A stretch of 64,000 nucleotides of DNA. Origin: Alterileibacterium massiliense (lineage in GTDB: Bacteria > Bacillota > Clostridia > Peptostreptococcales > Anaerovoracaceae). Made by a program: the position numbers and the translations under genes. Where the stretch lies: contig NZ_FNWE01000001.1 in assembly GCF_900104645.1 (NCBI RefSeq), positions 255,765 to 319,764 on the forward strand, read 5' to 3'. This document shows, piece by piece, positions 1 to 9,563 of this stretch; position 1 is the stretch's first letter; every line of letters starts with the position of its first letter. The notes under the pieces were generated by a model. The model was not told the DNA's origin. It made no database searches and saw only the letters and a list, made by a program, of their open reading frames with translations.

Positions 1-827
1 TCACGAAGATTATAGGCTTTTTCACGCCTCTTATTTTTCTTTTTATCATAATAGCCTTTGTTTATGCTTTTATAATGAAAAGTCACGATTTTTCAGCAGT
101 TGAAATGCTTGCAAAAAATCAACCGACAAATACGCCTAGCATTTGGATAGCAATCCCCAATTATTTTTCTATCTGTTTTATTACGGGAACATCTATGGCA
201 ATTGTGATGGGCGGAGATATTATGAATCCAAAGATTGCATCAAAGAGCGGTCTTATCGGTGGTGCTCTCACTGGCTTGCTCGGTCTTATGATAGGTCTTA
301 CCATATATATGGAGATCGCGGAAGTTTCGGGGACTAATATTCCAACTCAGATAATTATTAGAGAGATAAGTCCGTGGCTTGGCTTAATTATGTCGCTTGT
401 TATATATGGCATGATTTTCAATACCGGAATAAGCGTATATTATTCCATGGCAAAAAGGTTTTCTGGAGAAAGCAAGAGACGATTTAAAATCTATATTATC
501 CTGCTCGTATCGGTAGGATTTGCTCTAAGCTTTTTCGGATTTAGGGAGCTCGTCGGTATAATGTATCCGGTACTTGGGTATATAGGTCTTCTTCTTCTGG
601 CGACTATGATTGTCGCTTGGATTAAAGACAAGGGTAATATAAAAGAGGAGATAAAACTTAGAAGCAGATTGTTAAAGCTTATGATTAAAAAATTTGACGA
701 TAATAAGATATTTACAAAAAAAGATCAAAAAACAATAAATAATTTAATTGAGAAATCGAATATAGAAAATAAAGAATTGAAGAAAGAAATGGGACAATTA
801 GCAAAAAATAAAATTGAAGATAAATAA
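1..827 (+). CDS. YkvI-like integral membrane protein, 5' end missing
   Basis: The reading frame is open from base 3, so the gene starts before the window; about 274 C-terminal residues are visible. Roughly seven hydrophobic segments can be counted, the first at the window edge. They are followed by a long lysine/glutamate-rich cytoplasmic tail of about 70 residues. The stretch with FNTGISVYYSMAKRF resembles the YkvI family of the APC/LeuT-like transporter superfamily. The substrate is unknown. The family call is by eye and moderate; another multi-pass transporter family is possible. A strong hairpin terminator follows the stop codon. Confidence 0.6.
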   Translation, partial: TKIIGFFTPLIFLFIIIAFVYAFIMKSHDFSAVEMLAKNQPTNTPSIWIAIPNYFSICFITGTSMAIVMGGDIMNPKIASKSGLIGGALTGLLGLMIGLTIYMEIAEVSGTNIPTQIIIREISPWLGLIMSLVIYGMIFNTGISVYYSMAKRFSGESKRRFKIYIILLVSVGFALSFFGFRELVGIMYPVLGYIGLLLLATMIVAWIKDKGNIKEEIKLRSRLLKLMIKKFDDNKIFTKKDQKTINNLIEKSNIENKELKKEMGQLAKNKIEDK

Positions 828-860
828 AATGCAAATAGCAAAAAATAAATTAAAAAATGA

Positions 861-904
861 AAGAAGCGGAAATTTTAAATATAAATTTTCCGCTTCTTTT
901 TTTA
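861..904. terminator. Intrinsic terminator, probably bidirectional
   Basis: A stem of AAGAAGCGGAAATTT with a near-perfect downstream complement (one bulged T) is followed by a T-rich run. It lies 34 bp after the YkvI-like gene and between convergent genes, so it can serve both strands. Confidence 0.8.
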
Positions 905-988
905 AGTTAATATTACATCATTGCATTACTTAATTATACTTTGCATTCTTTACTTGATTATATTTTATAAAAATTATCTGAATTAGAT

Positions 989-1942
989 TTATTTATATTT
1001 ATAAAAACCTTCTCCTGCGTTAATACCTGTCTTTCCCTCGTCGATATATTTTTTTAACATTATCGCAATTTTTCCTGCTAAGGTGTCTGGATTCTTAGCA
1101 TCCGGCTTCATCATAGTGATATTGTAAGCAGTTGTAAGTCCTACAATATCTAAGATACGGAATGGTCCTACTGGAGCACCTGTTCCAAGCATCCATGTCT
1201 TGTCAATTGTTTCAGGGTCAGCAACATCAAGAGCATATAGCATTTCAGCAGATGATAGGAAAGGTATTAGCATAGAATTTAAGATATATCCAGCTTGCTC
1301 CTTTTTAAGTAATAATGGGATCATTCCAATACCCTTTGCAAAATCAACTACCATATCATAATATTTTTTGTCAGTTCCTGCGTGACCCATTATCTCCGCA
1401 GTATTATGCCTCCATACATTATTTGCAAAATGTAGAGCGAGATACCTTTTCGGAGCACCTGTATATTCGGCAAATTGGCTAGGAAGTAAACTGGAAGAAT
1501 TTGTACATAGAATTGTATTTTTAGGAAGAATAGGAGCTAGCTTTTTATAAAATTCTATCTTTTGGATAGGGTCTTCCGCCAGTGCTTCTATGACAATGTC
1601 AGCATCGCTAACAGCCTTAGAGAGGTCAAGCTCAAAGACCATATTTTCATAGGCATTTTTCGCTCTAACTTTTAGAGCCTCGATATTATCTAATGTAATT
1701 TCTGAAGAATCATCAAAAAATCCTCTTATAAAATCGGAAGAATCTTTACCAATCAAATTCTTGCTATCCTCTAAATCATTTTGATATAGATTATATAACC
1801 TTTCAAATTTAGGCTTAGACCTTCCAATTGAAGCCTCGCTTCTTAGCCAGACCTTGACATTATATCCCTTAAAAGCCGATTGAAATGCGATTTGAGAGCC
1901 TAAAACTCCACCTCCTATTACAACTACATTTTTTATATCCAT
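989..1942 (-). CDS. 3-hydroxyacyl-CoA dehydrogenase family protein
   Basis: This 317-residue protein has an N-terminal Rossmann fold with the NAD-binding motif VVVIGGGVLGSQIA (residues 7-20). A catalytic-type segment with CTNSSSLLPSQ follows, then ALHFANNVWRHN, where the His is the expected active-site residue. The C-terminal helical dimerisation domain starts near residue 195 (KEQAGYILNSMLIP). It should oxidise or reduce a 3-hydroxyacyl group with NAD(H) in the cytoplasm. The length slightly exceeds classical Hbd (about 282), and the sequence is closer to lambda-crystallin or L-carnitine-dehydrogenase-like members, so the substrate cannot be fixed. The start follows GAAAGGAG. It is monocistronic, with no fatty-acid genes adjacent. 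Confidence 0.85.
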   Translation of the reverse strand: MDIKNVVVIGGGVLGSQIAFQSAFKGYNVKVWLRSEASIGRSKPKFERLYNLYQNDLEDSKNLIGKDSSDFIRGFFDDSSEITLDNIEALKVRAKNAYENMVFELDLSKAVSDADIVIEALAEDPIQKIEFYKKLAPILPKNTILCTNSSSLLPSQFAEYTGAPKRYLALHFANNVWRHNTAEIMGHAGTDKKYYDMVVDFAKGIGMIPLLLKKEQAGYILNSMLIPFLSSAEMLYALDVADPETIDKTWMLGTGAPVGPFRILDIVGLTTAYNITMMKPDAKNPDTLAGKIAIMLKKYIDEGKTGINAGEGFYKYK

Positions 1943-2103
1943 ATTTCTCCTTTCCTTTCATTTAATTATAAAAAGCAGTAAAGAGATTTAACGAACCTTA
2001 TCTAAAAAAAATTATATATTATGGCTACGGACATTATATGTATAAATAAAAAATAATTTTATACAGAAAAAACATAAAAAAGTAAATAAAATTAAAAAAG
2101 TGC

Positions 2104-2131
2104 TTGCATAATATTCAAATATATGTATAAT
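2104..2131 (+). promoter_or_regulatory. Promoter for the amino-acid ABC importer operon
   Basis: TTGCAT and a perfect TATAAT are separated by 16 bp. Transcription would start near 2138, leaving a leader of about 100 nt. I saw no T-box, riboswitch consensus or terminator hairpin in that leader. The rest of the 294-bp gap is AT-rich and shows nothing else. Confidence 0.6.
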
Positions 2132-2236
2132 ATACGCATACTAAATATTACACATTGCTTATATATTTTTAAATAATTGGTATTTTATCAATAATTAAGA
2201 GCAATTTTTTAAGAAATATTTAAAAAGGAGTTTGCT

Positions 2237-3028
2237 ATGAAAAAGAATAACTTATTAAAGATAATTTTTGTATCACTTATGATGGTGGTTTTAATAGGAC
2301 TTGCTGGATGCGGTGACAAAGATAAGGCAAAGGCAGATAAGAATGTCAAGACATATACAGCTGTAACTGAGCCAACCTTTCCTCCTTTTGACACAACTGA
2401 CGAGGATGGGGAGATCGCTGGATTCGACATGGACCTTATGAATGCTATTGCTGAAGATCAGGGATTTAAGGTTAAATATAAGAGCCTTGAGTTTGATGCT
2501 TTAATTCCTGCACTTGAATCCAAGCAAGCTGATATTATCACAGCGGGAATGAATGCTGAAGATCCGGCTCGTCAAGCAAAGGTAGATTTTTCGGACACAT
2601 ATTATGACAGCGGTCTTGTTGTTTTGGTAAAAAAAGATAGCGATATTAAAGGTGTTGACTCTTTTACTCCAGATATGGCTGTAGCAGGGCAGATAGGAAC
2701 AACAAGTGCGGATCTAGTTAATGAGCTAAAAGCTGATAACAAAATCGCTAAGGCGGTTGTCTTAAATAAGAATAGTGAAGCAATTCAGCAACTTGAGAAT
2801 GGTGATATTCAAGCGGTAATAATGGATCAGCCTGTTGCTAAAAACTACCTTAAACATAAAAAACATGGGCAGAAAATTAAGACAGTTGGAGAAGTCTTAA
2901 ATGCAGAATCATACGGATTTGCAGTTCAAAAGGGAAATAAAGAGCTTCAGAAAAAGATAAATGACGGGCTTGCAAATTTGAAAGAAAATGGCAAGTATGA
3001 CAAGATATATAAGAAGTGGTTTGAATAA
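2237..3028 (+). CDS. Amino-acid ABC transporter substrate-binding lipoprotein
   Basis: This is a 263-residue family 3 solute-binding protein. Residues 1-24 form a lipoprotein signal with the lipobox LAGC, so the mature protein should be anchored to the outer face of the membrane. The body shows the family pattern: TEPTFPPFDTTDEDGEIAGFD near the start of the mature domain, GMNAEDPARQAKVDFS with the substrate-contacting Arg, and GQIGTTSADL in lobe 2. It should deliver a polar amino acid to the permease and ATPase encoded just downstream. Glutamine, glutamate, arginine or cystine cannot be told apart here. The start follows AAAAAGGAG. Confidence 0.9.
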   Translation: MKKNNLLKIIFVSLMMVVLIGLAGCGDKDKAKADKNVKTYTAVTEPTFPPFDTTDEDGEIAGFDMDLMNAIAEDQGFKVKYKSLEFDALIPALESKQADIITAGMNAEDPARQAKVDFSDTYYDSGLVVLVKKDSDIKGVDSFTPDMAVAGQIGTTSADLVNELKADNKIAKAVVLNKNSEAIQQLENGDIQAVIMDQPVAKNYLKHKKHGQKIKTVGEVLNAESYGFAVQKGNKELQKKINDGLANLKENGKYDKIYKKWFE

Positions 3029-3084
3029 AATAGTTTAAATAATGAACAATATATCAAATAATTAATATTGAAGAGGATGCGTTT

Positions 3085-3753
3085 ATGGCATTATATTTTA
3101 AAGGTTTTCTGGTCGCGTTGAAGGGTGCTCCTACCACAATAGGAGTAACTGTCCTTGCTGTAATAATAGGAACAGCACTTGGGCTTTTGCTGGCACTTAT
3201 GAGGCAATCTAAGATTAAGATTATAAACTTGATAGCAAAGATTTACATTGATGTTGTGAGGGGAACACCTCTGGTAGTTCAAGCATTTATATTTGCATAT
3301 GGACTTCCACAAATGCTTCAAGCACATAATGTAAATTTTACATGGCCATATCTGGTCATTCCAGCTATAATATGCTGCGGACTTAATAGTGCAGCTTATA
3401 TGGCTGAAGTTATAAGGAGCGGACTTCAAGCAGTTGATAAGGGGCAGATGGAAGCTGCAAGGTCCCTAGGAATGACACATAAGATGGCTATGAGGCTTGT
3501 AATAATTCCTCAGGCTATCAAGATTATACTTCCTGCAGTTGGAAATGAGTTTGTCACCTTGATTAAGGAAACATCGGTTCTTAGCTTTGTAGGTGTAGTC
3601 GAAATTATGAGGAGAGGTAATCTATGGAATGCTTCAACCTTTGAAACTTTTCCTGCATACATTGGAGTTGCACTGGTTTATCTAATTTTAACACTAACAT
3701 TGACTAAGCTAATTGCCACGATGGAAAAGAAAATGTCTCAGGAGGCTTGTTAG
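3085..3753 (+). CDS. Amino-acid ABC transporter permease (HisM/GlnP family)
   Basis: This 222-residue membrane protein has about five transmembrane helices. It carries the family EAA-loop signature AARSLGMTHKMAMRLVIIPQAIKIILP (residues about 129-155), which docks on the ATPase, and an N-terminal RGTPLVVQ segment typical of polar amino-acid permeases. It lies 56 bp after the binding protein and directly abuts the ATPase (TAG-ATG), so the three genes form one import operon. It probably works as a homodimer, as only one permease gene is present. Confidence 0.92.
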   Translation: MALYFKGFLVALKGAPTTIGVTVLAVIIGTALGLLLALMRQSKIKIINLIAKIYIDVVRGTPLVVQAFIFAYGLPQMLQAHNVNFTWPYLVIPAIICCGLNSAAYMAEVIRSGLQAVDKGQMEAARSLGMTHKMAMRLVIIPQAIKIILPAVGNEFVTLIKETSVLSFVGVVEIMRRGNLWNASTFETFPAYIGVALVYLILTLTLTKLIATMEKKMSQEAC

Positions 3754-4476
3754 ATGATTGAAATAAATAATTTAAAAAAGAGCTTTGGTGACAACGAAGT
3801 TTTAAAAGGAATTAATGCAAAGATTGGTGACAGCGAGGTTGTGTGCATAATTGGACCGTCAGGTTCTGGAAAATCTACTATGCTAAGGTGCATCAATATG
3901 CTCGAAGAACCTACGGGCGGAGAAATTATAATAGACGGGGAAAAGGTATCCGAATCAAATATAAATGAAGTGAGAACCAAGATGGGCATGGTTTTTCAAG
4001 GATTTAATCTTTTCCCAAACATGACAGTCCTTCAGAATATAACCTGTGCTCCGATAAATGTTAAAGGCATGTCAAAAGATGAAGCAGAAGCTAAGGCGAG
4101 GGAGCTTCTATCAAAGGTTAAATTGCCGGAAAAAGCTGATGTATATCCAAAGTCACTTTCAGGTGGACAGCAACAGAGGGTAGCGATAGCAAGAGCCCTT
4201 GCTATGGAACCCGAGATAATGCTTTTCGATGAGCCTACTTCCGCTCTCGACCCTGAGATGGTAGGAGAGGTTCTCGATGTAATGAAAGAGCTTGCAAAAG
4301 AGGGAATGGCTATGGCTGTTGTAACTCACGAAATGGGTTTTGCAAAGGAAGTCTCTGATAGAGTTCTTTTTATGGACGGCGGATACATAGTTGAAGAGGG
4401 AAAACCGGAAGAGGTTTTATCAAATCCTAAGGAAGATAGGACGAAAAATTTCCTTTCACAGGTTCTTGCAATATGA
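3754..4476 (+). CDS. Amino-acid ABC transporter ATP-binding protein (GlnQ type)
   Basis: This 240-residue nucleotide-binding protein has a Walker A (GPSGSGKST, about residue 34), a Q-loop in [11 protein letters not shown], signature [14 protein letters not shown], Walker [15 protein letters not shown] and H-loop VTHEMGFA. It powers import by the preceding permease. The start codon immediately follows the permease stop, and its ribosome site (CAGGAGG) lies inside the permease gene, which points to translational coupling. The length and all motifs are normal for the PAAT family. Confidence 0.95.
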   Translation: MIEINNLKKSFGDNEVLKGINAKIGDSEVVCIIGPSGSGKSTMLRCINMLEEPTGGEIIIDGEKVSESNINEVRTKMGMVFQGFNLFPNMTVLQNITCAPINVKGMSKDEAEAKARELLSKVKLPEKADVYPKSLSGGQQQRVAIARALAMEPEIMLFDEPTSALDPEMVGEVLDVMKELAKEGMAMAVVTHEMGFAKEVSDRVLFMDGGYIVEEGKPEEVLSNPKEDRTKNFLSQVLAI

Positions 4477-5021
4477 CAAATTTTGAAGTAATAATAACTG
4501 AGAAAAGAATAAAAAATATTATTATAAGGGTTAAGGGCGATATGAAAGTATATGTCTCTTGCCCTTTTGGCATTAGTCAGGACAAGGTCATAGAGTTTAT
4601 AGATTCAAAGAGTGACTGGATATTAAAGCAGATGAAAAAGGCTGAGGAGCAGTCGGAAAGAGAGCAAATTAGGAAGGCTGAATTAGAGGATAGGAATAGA
4701 TATTTAAGCGAGATGAAATCCTTGGAAGAACTCATATCAAAAAGGCTTCCCATTTATGAAGAAATGACCGGCTTAAAATCATCTTCGTGGCATATTAGAG
4801 AGATGAAAACCAGATGGGGAAGCTGTAATACTAGGACAAAAAGACTTTGCTTTAATTTACTTCTTATAAAATATCCTATTTCCTGCCTAGACTATGTTAT
4901 TTTACATGAGCTTTCACATATAAAATATCCAAATCATAGCAATGAATTTTGGAAATTTATTGAAGGATATATGCCAGATTATAAAATGAGGCGAAGCATT
5001 TTAAAAAATGAAACAATTTAA
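4473..5021 (+). CDS. YgjP-type zinc metallopeptidase (M48/DUF45-like)
   Basis: This 182-residue protein has the zincin motif [12 protein letters not shown] (residues about 147-158), in which the two His of HELSH bind zinc and Glu is catalytic. A downstream FW segment is typical of the YgjP/SprT-like family. The N-terminal half carries the conserved [14 protein letters not shown] block. The start codon overlaps the stop of the ABC ATPase (ATGA), so it is translated from the same operon, though no link to transport is obvious. Cellular substrates of this family are poorly defined. It has no signal peptide, so it should be cytoplasmic. Confidence 0.85.
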   Translation: MTNFEVIITEKRIKNIIIRVKGDMKVYVSCPFGISQDKVIEFIDSKSDWILKQMKKAEEQSEREQIRKAELEDRNRYLSEMKSLEELISKRLPIYEEMTGLKSSSWHIREMKTRWGSCNTRTKRLCFNLLLIKYPISCLDYVILHELSHIKYPNHSNEFWKFIEGYMPDYKMRRSILKNETI

Positions 5022-5038
5022 TCGACAAAAATAGTACT

Positions 5039-5074
5039 AAAGGTGTGAAAAATTTTGTATTCACGCCTTTTTTT
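5039..5074 (+). terminator. Intrinsic terminator after the ABC importer operon
   Basis: An 11-bp stem (AAAGGTGTGAA pairing with TTCACGCCTTT, one G-T pair) is followed by seven Ts. It ends the importer/metallopeptidase operon and overlaps the ftsE promoter. Confidence 0.85.
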
Positions 5075-5082
5075 GATATAAT
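5055..5082 (+). promoter_or_regulatory. Promoter for ftsEX and downstream genes
   Basis: TTGTAT and TATAAT are separated by 16 bp. The -35 lies within the loop and arm of the preceding terminator. The start site would be about 25 nt before ftsE. Confidence 0.55.
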
Positions 5083-5114
5083 AACTCGGTAATTATCAAA
5101 GTTCAGGAGGGGCT

Positions 5115-5849
5115 ATGATTGAATTTATTGATGTAAATAAGAATTACGGAGATATAGTCGGGCTTAGTCATGCAAATATCAAGATCGATAAGGGTGACTT
5201 TGTCTTTCTCGTTGGCCCGAGCGGTGCAGGTAAGACTACCTTTGTCAGATTGATACTTAGAGAGATTGAAGCTGACTCAGGCAAAATTTTAATAAACGGC
5301 ACTGACATTACAAAACTAACTAGAAGAGAGATACCTCTTCTACGCCAAAAGATTGGAATGGTGTTTCAAGATTTTAGATTGCTCGATAAAAAGACCGTAT
5401 ATGAAAATGTAGCATTTGCTCTTGAAATTACTCATGAAAAGAGAAAACAGATAAAAAAGCGTGTGCCGGAAGTTCTTGAACTTGTAGGTATTTCAGACAA
5501 GATAAATAGGTATCCTAAGGAGCTGTCCGCAGGCGAGCAGCAGAGAGTAGGAATTGCAAGAGCAATTATTAATAATCCGAGAGTCCTTATCTGTGATGAA
5601 CCTACAGGAAATCTAGACCCGTCTACCGCAATGGATATAATGAACCTTTTGGAAAAGATAAATTTAAGAGGAACAACTATAATCATGGTTACCCATGCAA
5701 AAGACATCGTAGATCATTTCAATAAGAGGGTTGTTACAATTGAAAATGGAACGATAAGGAGAGATGATTCCAAGGGCGAGTATAGATATGAGATGCCTAC
5801 GGATGAAGATTTCTATATAAAATTAAAAGAGGAGGATAAATATGTTTAG
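5115..5849 (+). CDS. ftsE: Cell-division ATP-binding protein FtsE
   Basis: This 244-residue ABC ATPase has Walker A GPSGAGKTT, Q-loop VFQDFRLLDKKTVYENVAFAL (the 'FRLL' text is typical of FtsE), signature LSAGEQQRVGIARA and Walker B VLICDEPTGNLDP. With FtsX it forms a transporter-like complex that does not move a substrate. Instead it transmits ATP hydrolysis to a cell-wall hydrolase at the division site. It overlaps ftsX by 8 bp. The signature has Ala in place of the second position (LSAGE), as is common in FtsE. Confidence 0.95.
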   Translation: MIEFIDVNKNYGDIVGLSHANIKIDKGDFVFLVGPSGAGKTTFVRLILREIEADSGKILINGTDITKLTRREIPLLRQKIGMVFQDFRLLDKKTVYENVAFALEITHEKRKQIKKRVPEVLELVGISDKINRYPKELSAGEQQRVGIARAIINNPRVLICDEPTGNLDPSTAMDIMNLLEKINLRGTTIIMVTHAKDIVDHFNKRVVTIENGTIRRDDSKGEYRYEMPTDEDFYIKLKEEDKYV

Positions 5850-6735
5850 CAAAATAGCTTATACATTGAAGCAGGCCTTCTCGCAGATGGGAAGAAATAA
5901 GGGAATGAATATAACATCGGTAGTTGCGATAACGGCTATGATGCTTATACTCGGGCTTTTCTTTGTGGCATTTTTAAATGTAGACCTTTTCGCAAAGACA
6001 ATAGAAAAAGATTACAATGTCGTAGAGGTCTTTATTGCCGACGGAGCTGATGATGCAGTTAAGGATGCGATCAAATCAAAGATTGAAAAGATTGATGGTA
6101 TTGAAAAGATTGAATATAGAAGCAAGGAAGATGCGATCAAAATAATGAAGAAAAGGTGGGGTGACAATGCCTATCTTTTAGATAATATTGATAAAAACTC
6201 ACTTCCAGATTCTTACATGGTTTTTGTTAAGGATCAAAAAGTCGGGAATGAGGTAAATAGTGAAATTTCATCTGTAAATGGTGTGGACAGCATTAAATAC
6301 TATCAGGATACGGTATCAAAGCTTACAAAGATAACGCATTTTATTCAGGTTTCAGCGATAGTTGTCATGACATTCCTAATAATTGTATCGACAATAATAG
6401 TTGCAAATACTATCAAGCTTACGGTATTCAATAGGTCGAAAGAAATTGAGATAATGAAATATATCGGAGCTACTGACTGGTTTGTTAGAGCACCATTTCT
6501 CATAGAGGGAATCATACTTGGCATAATATCCTCAGCTGTAGCTACGGGGCTAATGCACCTCATATATTCAAGGTTGATAAGCTTACTCGGAGATGACATT
6601 ATGAGGATATTAAGTGTTCCGGTTCTATCTTCGTCATATCTAATTCCTAATTTAGCAATTATCTTCGCTTCTCTAGGTATTGGAATAGGTACCTGCGGAA
6701 GTATCATATCTATTAGAAGATTCCTTGACAGATAA
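5842..6735 (+). CDS. ftsX: Cell-division permease-like protein FtsX
   Basis: This 297-residue protein has the FtsX layout: a short cytoplasmic N-terminus (QAFSQMGRNKGMNITSV), a first membrane helix near 25-47, an extracellular domain of about 110 residues (48-165), then three further helices. The region VFNRSKEIEIMKYIGATDWFVRAPFLIEG is the family's conserved cytoplasmic loop. It partners FtsE, with which it overlaps. The murein hydrolase encoded 16 bp downstream is the likely extracellular target, matching FtsX control of PcsB or CwlO in other Firmicutes. Confidence 0.95.
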   Translation: MFSKIAYTLKQAFSQMGRNKGMNITSVVAITAMMLILGLFFVAFLNVDLFAKTIEKDYNVVEVFIADGADDAVKDAIKSKIEKIDGIEKIEYRSKEDAIKIMKKRWGDNAYLLDNIDKNSLPDSYMVFVKDQKVGNEVNSEISSVNGVDSIKYYQDTVSKLTKITHFIQVSAIVVMTFLIIVSTIIVANTIKLTVFNRSKEIEIMKYIGATDWFVRAPFLIEGIILGIISSAVATGLMHLIYSRLISLLGDDIMRILSVPVLSSSYLIPNLAIIFASLGIGIGTCGSIISIRRFLDR

Positions 6736-6751
6736 AGAAAGGAGATCGGGA

Positions 6752-7816
6752 ATGAATTTATCTGCTAAGCTAAGAAAAATAGAGATTGTAATAAGCATAA
6801 TGCTCGTAATATCGCTCGTTTTAAGCAGTACAATTTATGCAACGACTGAAGCATCTAAGCGTTCTGAGGCGGAAAAAGCGGGCAATAAGGCATCTGAATT
6901 ATATCAAAAAGTTGGAGAAGCCGAAGCTAAAATAAAGGCAATTCAAGATGACATAAATAACAAGCAGGCTGAAATAAATACTACTAAAGAAAATATAGAA
7001 AAGACAAAGGTAGATATTGAAAAACAAAATGAACTATTAAATGACAGATTGTCTGTTATGTATAAGACTGGATCTCTTGGATTGATAGAGGTAATACTAA
7101 GCTCAAATAATGTCAATGAGCTTCTAACAAATATAAGCATAGTTCAAAGAATACTTACAAATGATAAAAAGGTTCTAAAGGACTTAAAAAATAAGAGAAA
7201 GGATTTAGAAACGCTTGAGGAAAATCTTTCTAAGCAGGAAGAAGAATTAAAGAAATCACAGGGAGAAGTTCAGAATATAAGAGATGAGTATAAGGCAAAT
7301 GCTGATGAGTATAAAAGACAGCAACAGGAGCTTATAGATGAAGCTAATAGGCTGGCAGCTGAAACTGCAAAAGCTCAGGCGGAGGCTGAGAAAAAGCTTG
7401 CTGAGCAGGGTTCTGCAGGTGGTTCATCAGGTGGATACCTATGGCCTCTGCCTGTTAATGGAGTTATAACATCAGGATATGGATATAGATCAGACCCATT
7501 TCTTGGAACTAGAAGTTATCATAATGGTATCGACATAGCGGCACCTCTAGGGACACCTATAAGGTCAGTAGCTGACGGCTATGTTACACTTTCATCTTGG
7601 TATGGCGGGTATGGTAACTGCGTAATTATTTCAATTGGCGGAGGAAAGTCAACTCTATATGGACATATGAATAGCAGAGCCTGCAGTGCAGGTCAGTATG
7701 TCAGCAAGGGACAGGTGGTTGGCTACCTAGGAACTACCGGCAGGTCTACAGGTCCGCATCTCCACTTTACGCTATTTCAGAATGGCGTTGATATAAATCC
7801 ATATTCACTTTACTAG
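6752..7816 (+). CDS. Coiled-coil M23 (LytM) murein hydrolase or activator, EnvC/PcsB-like
   Basis: I start this protein at ATG 6752 because AAAGGAGA lies 7-13 bases upstream; 354 residues result. Residues about 10-32 form a signal peptide or membrane anchor. Residues about 35-215 are a long charged coiled coil (KKSQ/EAEKKLAE repeats). A Gly/Ser linker precedes a complete M23 domain with GYGYRSDPFLGTRSYHNGID and PHLHF. His257/Asp261 and His336/His338 are the expected zinc ligands and catalytic His, so it should be an active endopeptidase rather than a degenerate EnvC. Position after ftsEX implies that FtsX relieves its autoinhibition during division. Confidence 0.9.
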   Translation: MNLSAKLRKIEIVISIMLVISLVLSSTIYATTEASKRSEAEKAGNKASELYQKVGEAEAKIKAIQDDINNKQAEINTTKENIEKTKVDIEKQNELLNDRLSVMYKTGSLGLIEVILSSNNVNELLTNISIVQRILTNDKKVLKDLKNKRKDLETLEENLSKQEEELKKSQGEVQNIRDEYKANADEYKRQQQELIDEANRLAAETAKAQAEAEKKLAEQGSAGGSSGGYLWPLPVNGVITSGYGYRSDPFLGTRSYHNGIDIAAPLGTPIRSVADGYVTLSSWYGGYGNCVIISIGGGKSTLYGHMNSRACSAGQYVSKGQVVGYLGTTGRSTGPHLHFTLFQNGVDINPYSLY

Positions 7817-7836
7817 ATATATCTATATATAAACTG

Positions 7837-9534
7837 ATGCTTTTAAGAGAGGGTGCTTTGCATATCATTAATGATAATTCTTTAGATAAAATCCCAGATA
7901 TATTGAGGGAAATTATGATAAAAAGAGGACTTAGAGAGGAGGAATTTAAAGAATTCTTGTCTTTAAGTCCTCAATTGGCATACGATCCATTTCTCTTGAC
8001 CGATATGAGAGAGGCAGTAGATTTAATAACAAAGACTATAGATGAGGGCGGAAAAATCGTAATATATGGAGATTACGATGTTGACGGAGTTACATCGGTA
8101 GCACTTATGGTTAGAGCTCTAAGGACACTTGACGCCAATGTAGATTATTATATTCCATCAAGAATTTCTGAGGGATATGGATTAAATAAGGAAGCGATAA
8201 AAAATCTAAAAGATGAGGGATATGCTCTACTTGTAAGCGTTGACTGCGGGGTTGTCTCACTGGAAGAAACCAAATATGCACACAGCATAGGGCTGAATAC
8301 TATAATAACAGATCATCACAACCCAGGAGATGAGATTGCAGAGGGAATAATAATTAATCCTAAGCTTATAGGAGATGAATATCCATTTAAGGGACTTGCG
8401 GGAGTTGGAGTCGCATACAAATTCATCTGTGCCTTAAAGACTGTAAAAACAATTCCAAGAAAAACCATAGTAGACTTATTAGAGCTTGTGGCACTGGGAA
8501 CCATAGCGGATTTAATGCCATTAATAGATGAAAATAGAACGATTGTAAAATATGGATTAAATCTTATGAGAAAATCTTCTAACCTTGGAATTTCAAAATT
8601 GATAGAGGTATCAGGAGTAAAAAAAGATAAGTTAAATGCGATGGATATTTCTTTTAAAATAGCACCAAGGATAAATGCGGCTGGAAGAATTAATGATGCA
8701 AGTATTGGTGTAAAGCTCCTTTTGACCGAAGATGAGGACATAGCATTGAAGCTTGCTAATAGATTAAATGAAATAAATAATGAGAGAAGAGAATTTCAAG
8801 ATTTTGCTCATAATCAGTGCATGGAAAAGGCTAAATATGAGATTAAAAATGGAGACTTTTTGTTCATTGAGGCAGAAAACTGTCACGAGGGTATTCTTGG
8901 GATAGTAGCGGGACATATCAAGGATAAACTTAAAAGACCTGCTGTAATAGTTCAGAAAATTGATGAAGAAAATGAAGGAAAAAAGATATATAAGGGAACG
9001 GGTAGAAGCACGGGAAATGTAAATCTATATGAGATGCTAAATGAAAATAGTGATTTGGTATTGAAATTTGGAGGTCATAGTATGGCGTGCGGATTTACGA
9101 TAGAAGAAGAGAATATTAAGGAATTAAAAAATAGACTTAATATGGATTTAAAGGCTATGCTTGAAAAAGATGAGACCCTGCTTAGTAATGAGATACCTGT
9201 TGATTTAGATATTGATTCAAAAGATGTAAGTCTTGAACTTGCACATGATTTGAAATATCTTGAGCCGTGCGGAAAGGGTAATCCTGAACCAATTTTCAGG
9301 TTAAACAATGCAGAACTTAAATCTTTTAGGATGGTTGGAAATTCTGGTGAACATGCAATATTTGATGCTGATAATATAAGATGTGTATATTTTAATTTTG
9401 ACAGAGATATATATGAGAACATACTCAGTAAAAATGCGAAATCGGCATATGATATTATTGGACACATAGATATAAATGAATGGAATGACAGTGAAAATGT
9501 ACAATTGAGAGTTCTTAAGCTTATTGAGAGCTAG
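7837..9534 (+). CDS. recJ: Single-stranded-DNA-specific exonuclease RecJ
   Basis: This 565-residue DHH-superfamily nuclease degrades single-stranded DNA 5' to 3' in recombination and mismatch repair. Motifs in order are IYGDYDVDGVTS (metal ligands), VSVDCGV, ITDHHNPG (the DHH motif), INAAGRINDAS and, in the DHHA1 domain, FGGHSMACGF. A C-terminal OB-like segment follows (ELAHDLKYLEPCGKGNPEP). The length is typical of clostridial RecJ. The ATG at 7837 has little ribosome site. An in-frame TTG at 7858, preceded by GAGAGGG, is a credible alternative that would remove seven residues. Confidence 0.93.
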   Translation: MLLREGALHIINDNSLDKIPDILREIMIKRGLREEEFKEFLSLSPQLAYDPFLLTDMREAVDLITKTIDEGGKIVIYGDYDVDGVTSVALMVRALRTLDANVDYYIPSRISEGYGLNKEAIKNLKDEGYALLVSVDCGVVSLEETKYAHSIGLNTIITDHHNPGDEIAEGIIINPKLIGDEYPFKGLAGVGVAYKFICALKTVKTIPRKTIVDLLELVALGTIADLMPLIDENRTIVKYGLNLMRKSSNLGISKLIEVSGVKKDKLNAMDISFKIAPRINAAGRINDASIGVKLLLTEDEDIALKLANRLNEINNERREFQDFAHNQCMEKAKYEIKNGDFLFIEAENCHEGILGIVAGHIKDKLKRPAVIVQKIDEENEGKKIYKGTGRSTGNVNLYEMLNENSDLVLKFGGHSMACGFTIEEENIKELKNRLNMDLKAMLEKDETLLSNEIPVDLDIDSKDVSLELAHDLKYLEPCGKGNPEPIFRLNNAELKSFRMVGNSGEHAIFDADNIRCVYFNFDRDIYENILSKNAKSAYDIIGHIDINEWNDSENVQLRVLKLIES

Positions 9535-9563
9535 ATCATTAGAAAATTAGAGAATTAGAGAAT

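Noticed and set aside
2132..2236. Riboswitch or T-box in the leader of the amino-acid importer
   Set aside because: No T-box motif, known aptamer consensus or terminator hairpin is visible in the 100-nt leader.
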